Positions 63,681 to 64,000 of a DNA stretch of 64,000 nt are shown here, in pieces; the first letter of the stretch is position 1; each line of letters begins with the position of its first letter. Below the pieces are notes generated by a model. The model worked only from the letters and a program-made list of their open reading frames with translations. It did not search any database and was not told the DNA's origin. This DNA is from Turicibacter faecis (GTDB lineage: Bacteria; Bacillota_I; Bacilli_A; MOL361; Turicibacteraceae), in NCBI RefSeq assembly GCF_037076425.1, contig NZ_AP028127.1:1332001-1396000 (forward strand), given 5' to 3'. The translations under genes were made by a program, and so were the position numbers.

Positions 63681-64000
63681 TTAAGCGATGCGATCCATTA
63701 CAGGAACGATTTGTTTTTTACGAGAAACAACCCCTTCAAGTAACGTTGTATTTTCTGTTAATTCAACGTTGAAAGCTTTCTCAACAATATCTGTACGCTC
63801 ACCTAAAGCAATAATTTGTGAATTACTATTTAAAATATCTGTGATCACTGCAACAAATAAATTTAATCCTTTTTCATCGATGATTGATTTCATCTCAGCT
63901 TCTAATTCTGCTTTACGTGTCATCATATCCTCGATACTTACGACGTTAATTTGTGCAATTTCAACAGTTGATGCTCCCATTGGGAATACTTTTGCATCGA
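63681..64000 (-). CDS. ppaC: Mn-dependent inorganic pyrophosphatase, C-terminal part
   Basis: The reading frame is open to the window edge, so the 5' part lies outside. The visible 106 residues include AKVFPMGASTVEIAQINVVS and end KKQIVPVMDRIA, matching the DHHA2 domain of family II (PpaC) enzymes, with the substrate-binding RKKQ (Arg-Lys-Lys) near the end. It hydrolyses pyrophosphate in the cytosol. The Met at 63980 is internal, not the start. Confidence 0.88.
   Translation of the reverse strand, partial: DAKVFPMGASTVEIAQINVVSIEDMMTRKAELEAEMKSIIDEKGLNLFVAVITDILNSNSQIIALGERTDIVEKAFNVELTENTTLLEGVVSRKKQIVPVMDRIA

Overview
The window is low-GC, densely coded, mostly minus-strand DNA from a spore-forming Firmicute. 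Sporulation genes (spoIIGA, sigE, sigG, a spoVD-type PBP) sit next to a Bacillus-like division and cell-wall (dcw) cluster, and MurE carries the DNPR motif of the meso-diaminopimelate-adding enzymes. My best guess is Turicibacter or a close relative. That rests on general gene content and was not checked by any search.

Layout: (1) 1-8.3 kb: mutS2, rnhC (plus strand), and the minus-strand run lspA, rluD-type pseudouridine synthase and a rhomboid protease, then a dCMP deaminase and a DUF4097-like repeat protein. (2) 8.3-36 kb: the dcw/ylm/spoIIG supercluster. In transcription order (right to left) it is rsmH, ftsL, pbpB, an ISL3-family insertion sequence, spoVD, murE, mraY, murD, an inverted ftsW/spoVE, murG, murB, divIB, ftsA, ftsZ, spoIIGA, sigE, sigG, a ylmC-type gene, ylmE, sepF, ylmG, ylmH, a degenerate divIVA and T-box-controlled ileS. 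No mraZ is present ahead of rsmH. (3) 36-43 kb: the protein quality-control block engB, lon, clpX, tig and a gene in the ysoA position, then two identical tRNA-Arg(TCT) genes and, at 44.2 kb, tRNA-Leu(CAA). (4) 43.5-54.3 kb: assorted genes, namely hypotheticals, a DcuC-like carrier, a UvrD-family helicase, a Crp/Fnr regulator, BrnQ and a Trm11-like methyltransferase. (5) 54.3-56.8 kb: an agr-like quorum-sensing locus with a LytTR regulator, a candidate AgrD and AgrB but no AgrC kinase. Next to it is an unannotated interval with paired LytTR-like repeats, a 55-codon ORF and its own terminator. (6) 56.9-59.7 kb: a cation/proton antiporter, a two-gene chromate transporter and a small membrane protein. 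(7) 60-63.5 kb: a lactococcin 972-type bacteriocin operon (precursor, DUF1430-like membrane protein, ABC ATPase, small membrane protein) with a perfect 14-bp inverted repeat at the start of its transcript. (8) The window ends in the 3' part of a Mn-dependent inorganic pyrophosphatase gene.

The most interesting regions are the kinase-less agr locus with its adjacent LytTR-like element, the bacteriocin operon, a possible Fst/par-like small-peptide locus at 44.7-45.1 kb, the ISL3 insertion that splits the division cluster and can be reconstructed to the base, and a spoIIG-type promoter with unusually long spacing. Functional calls come from motif recognition and gene order only. No database search was possible.
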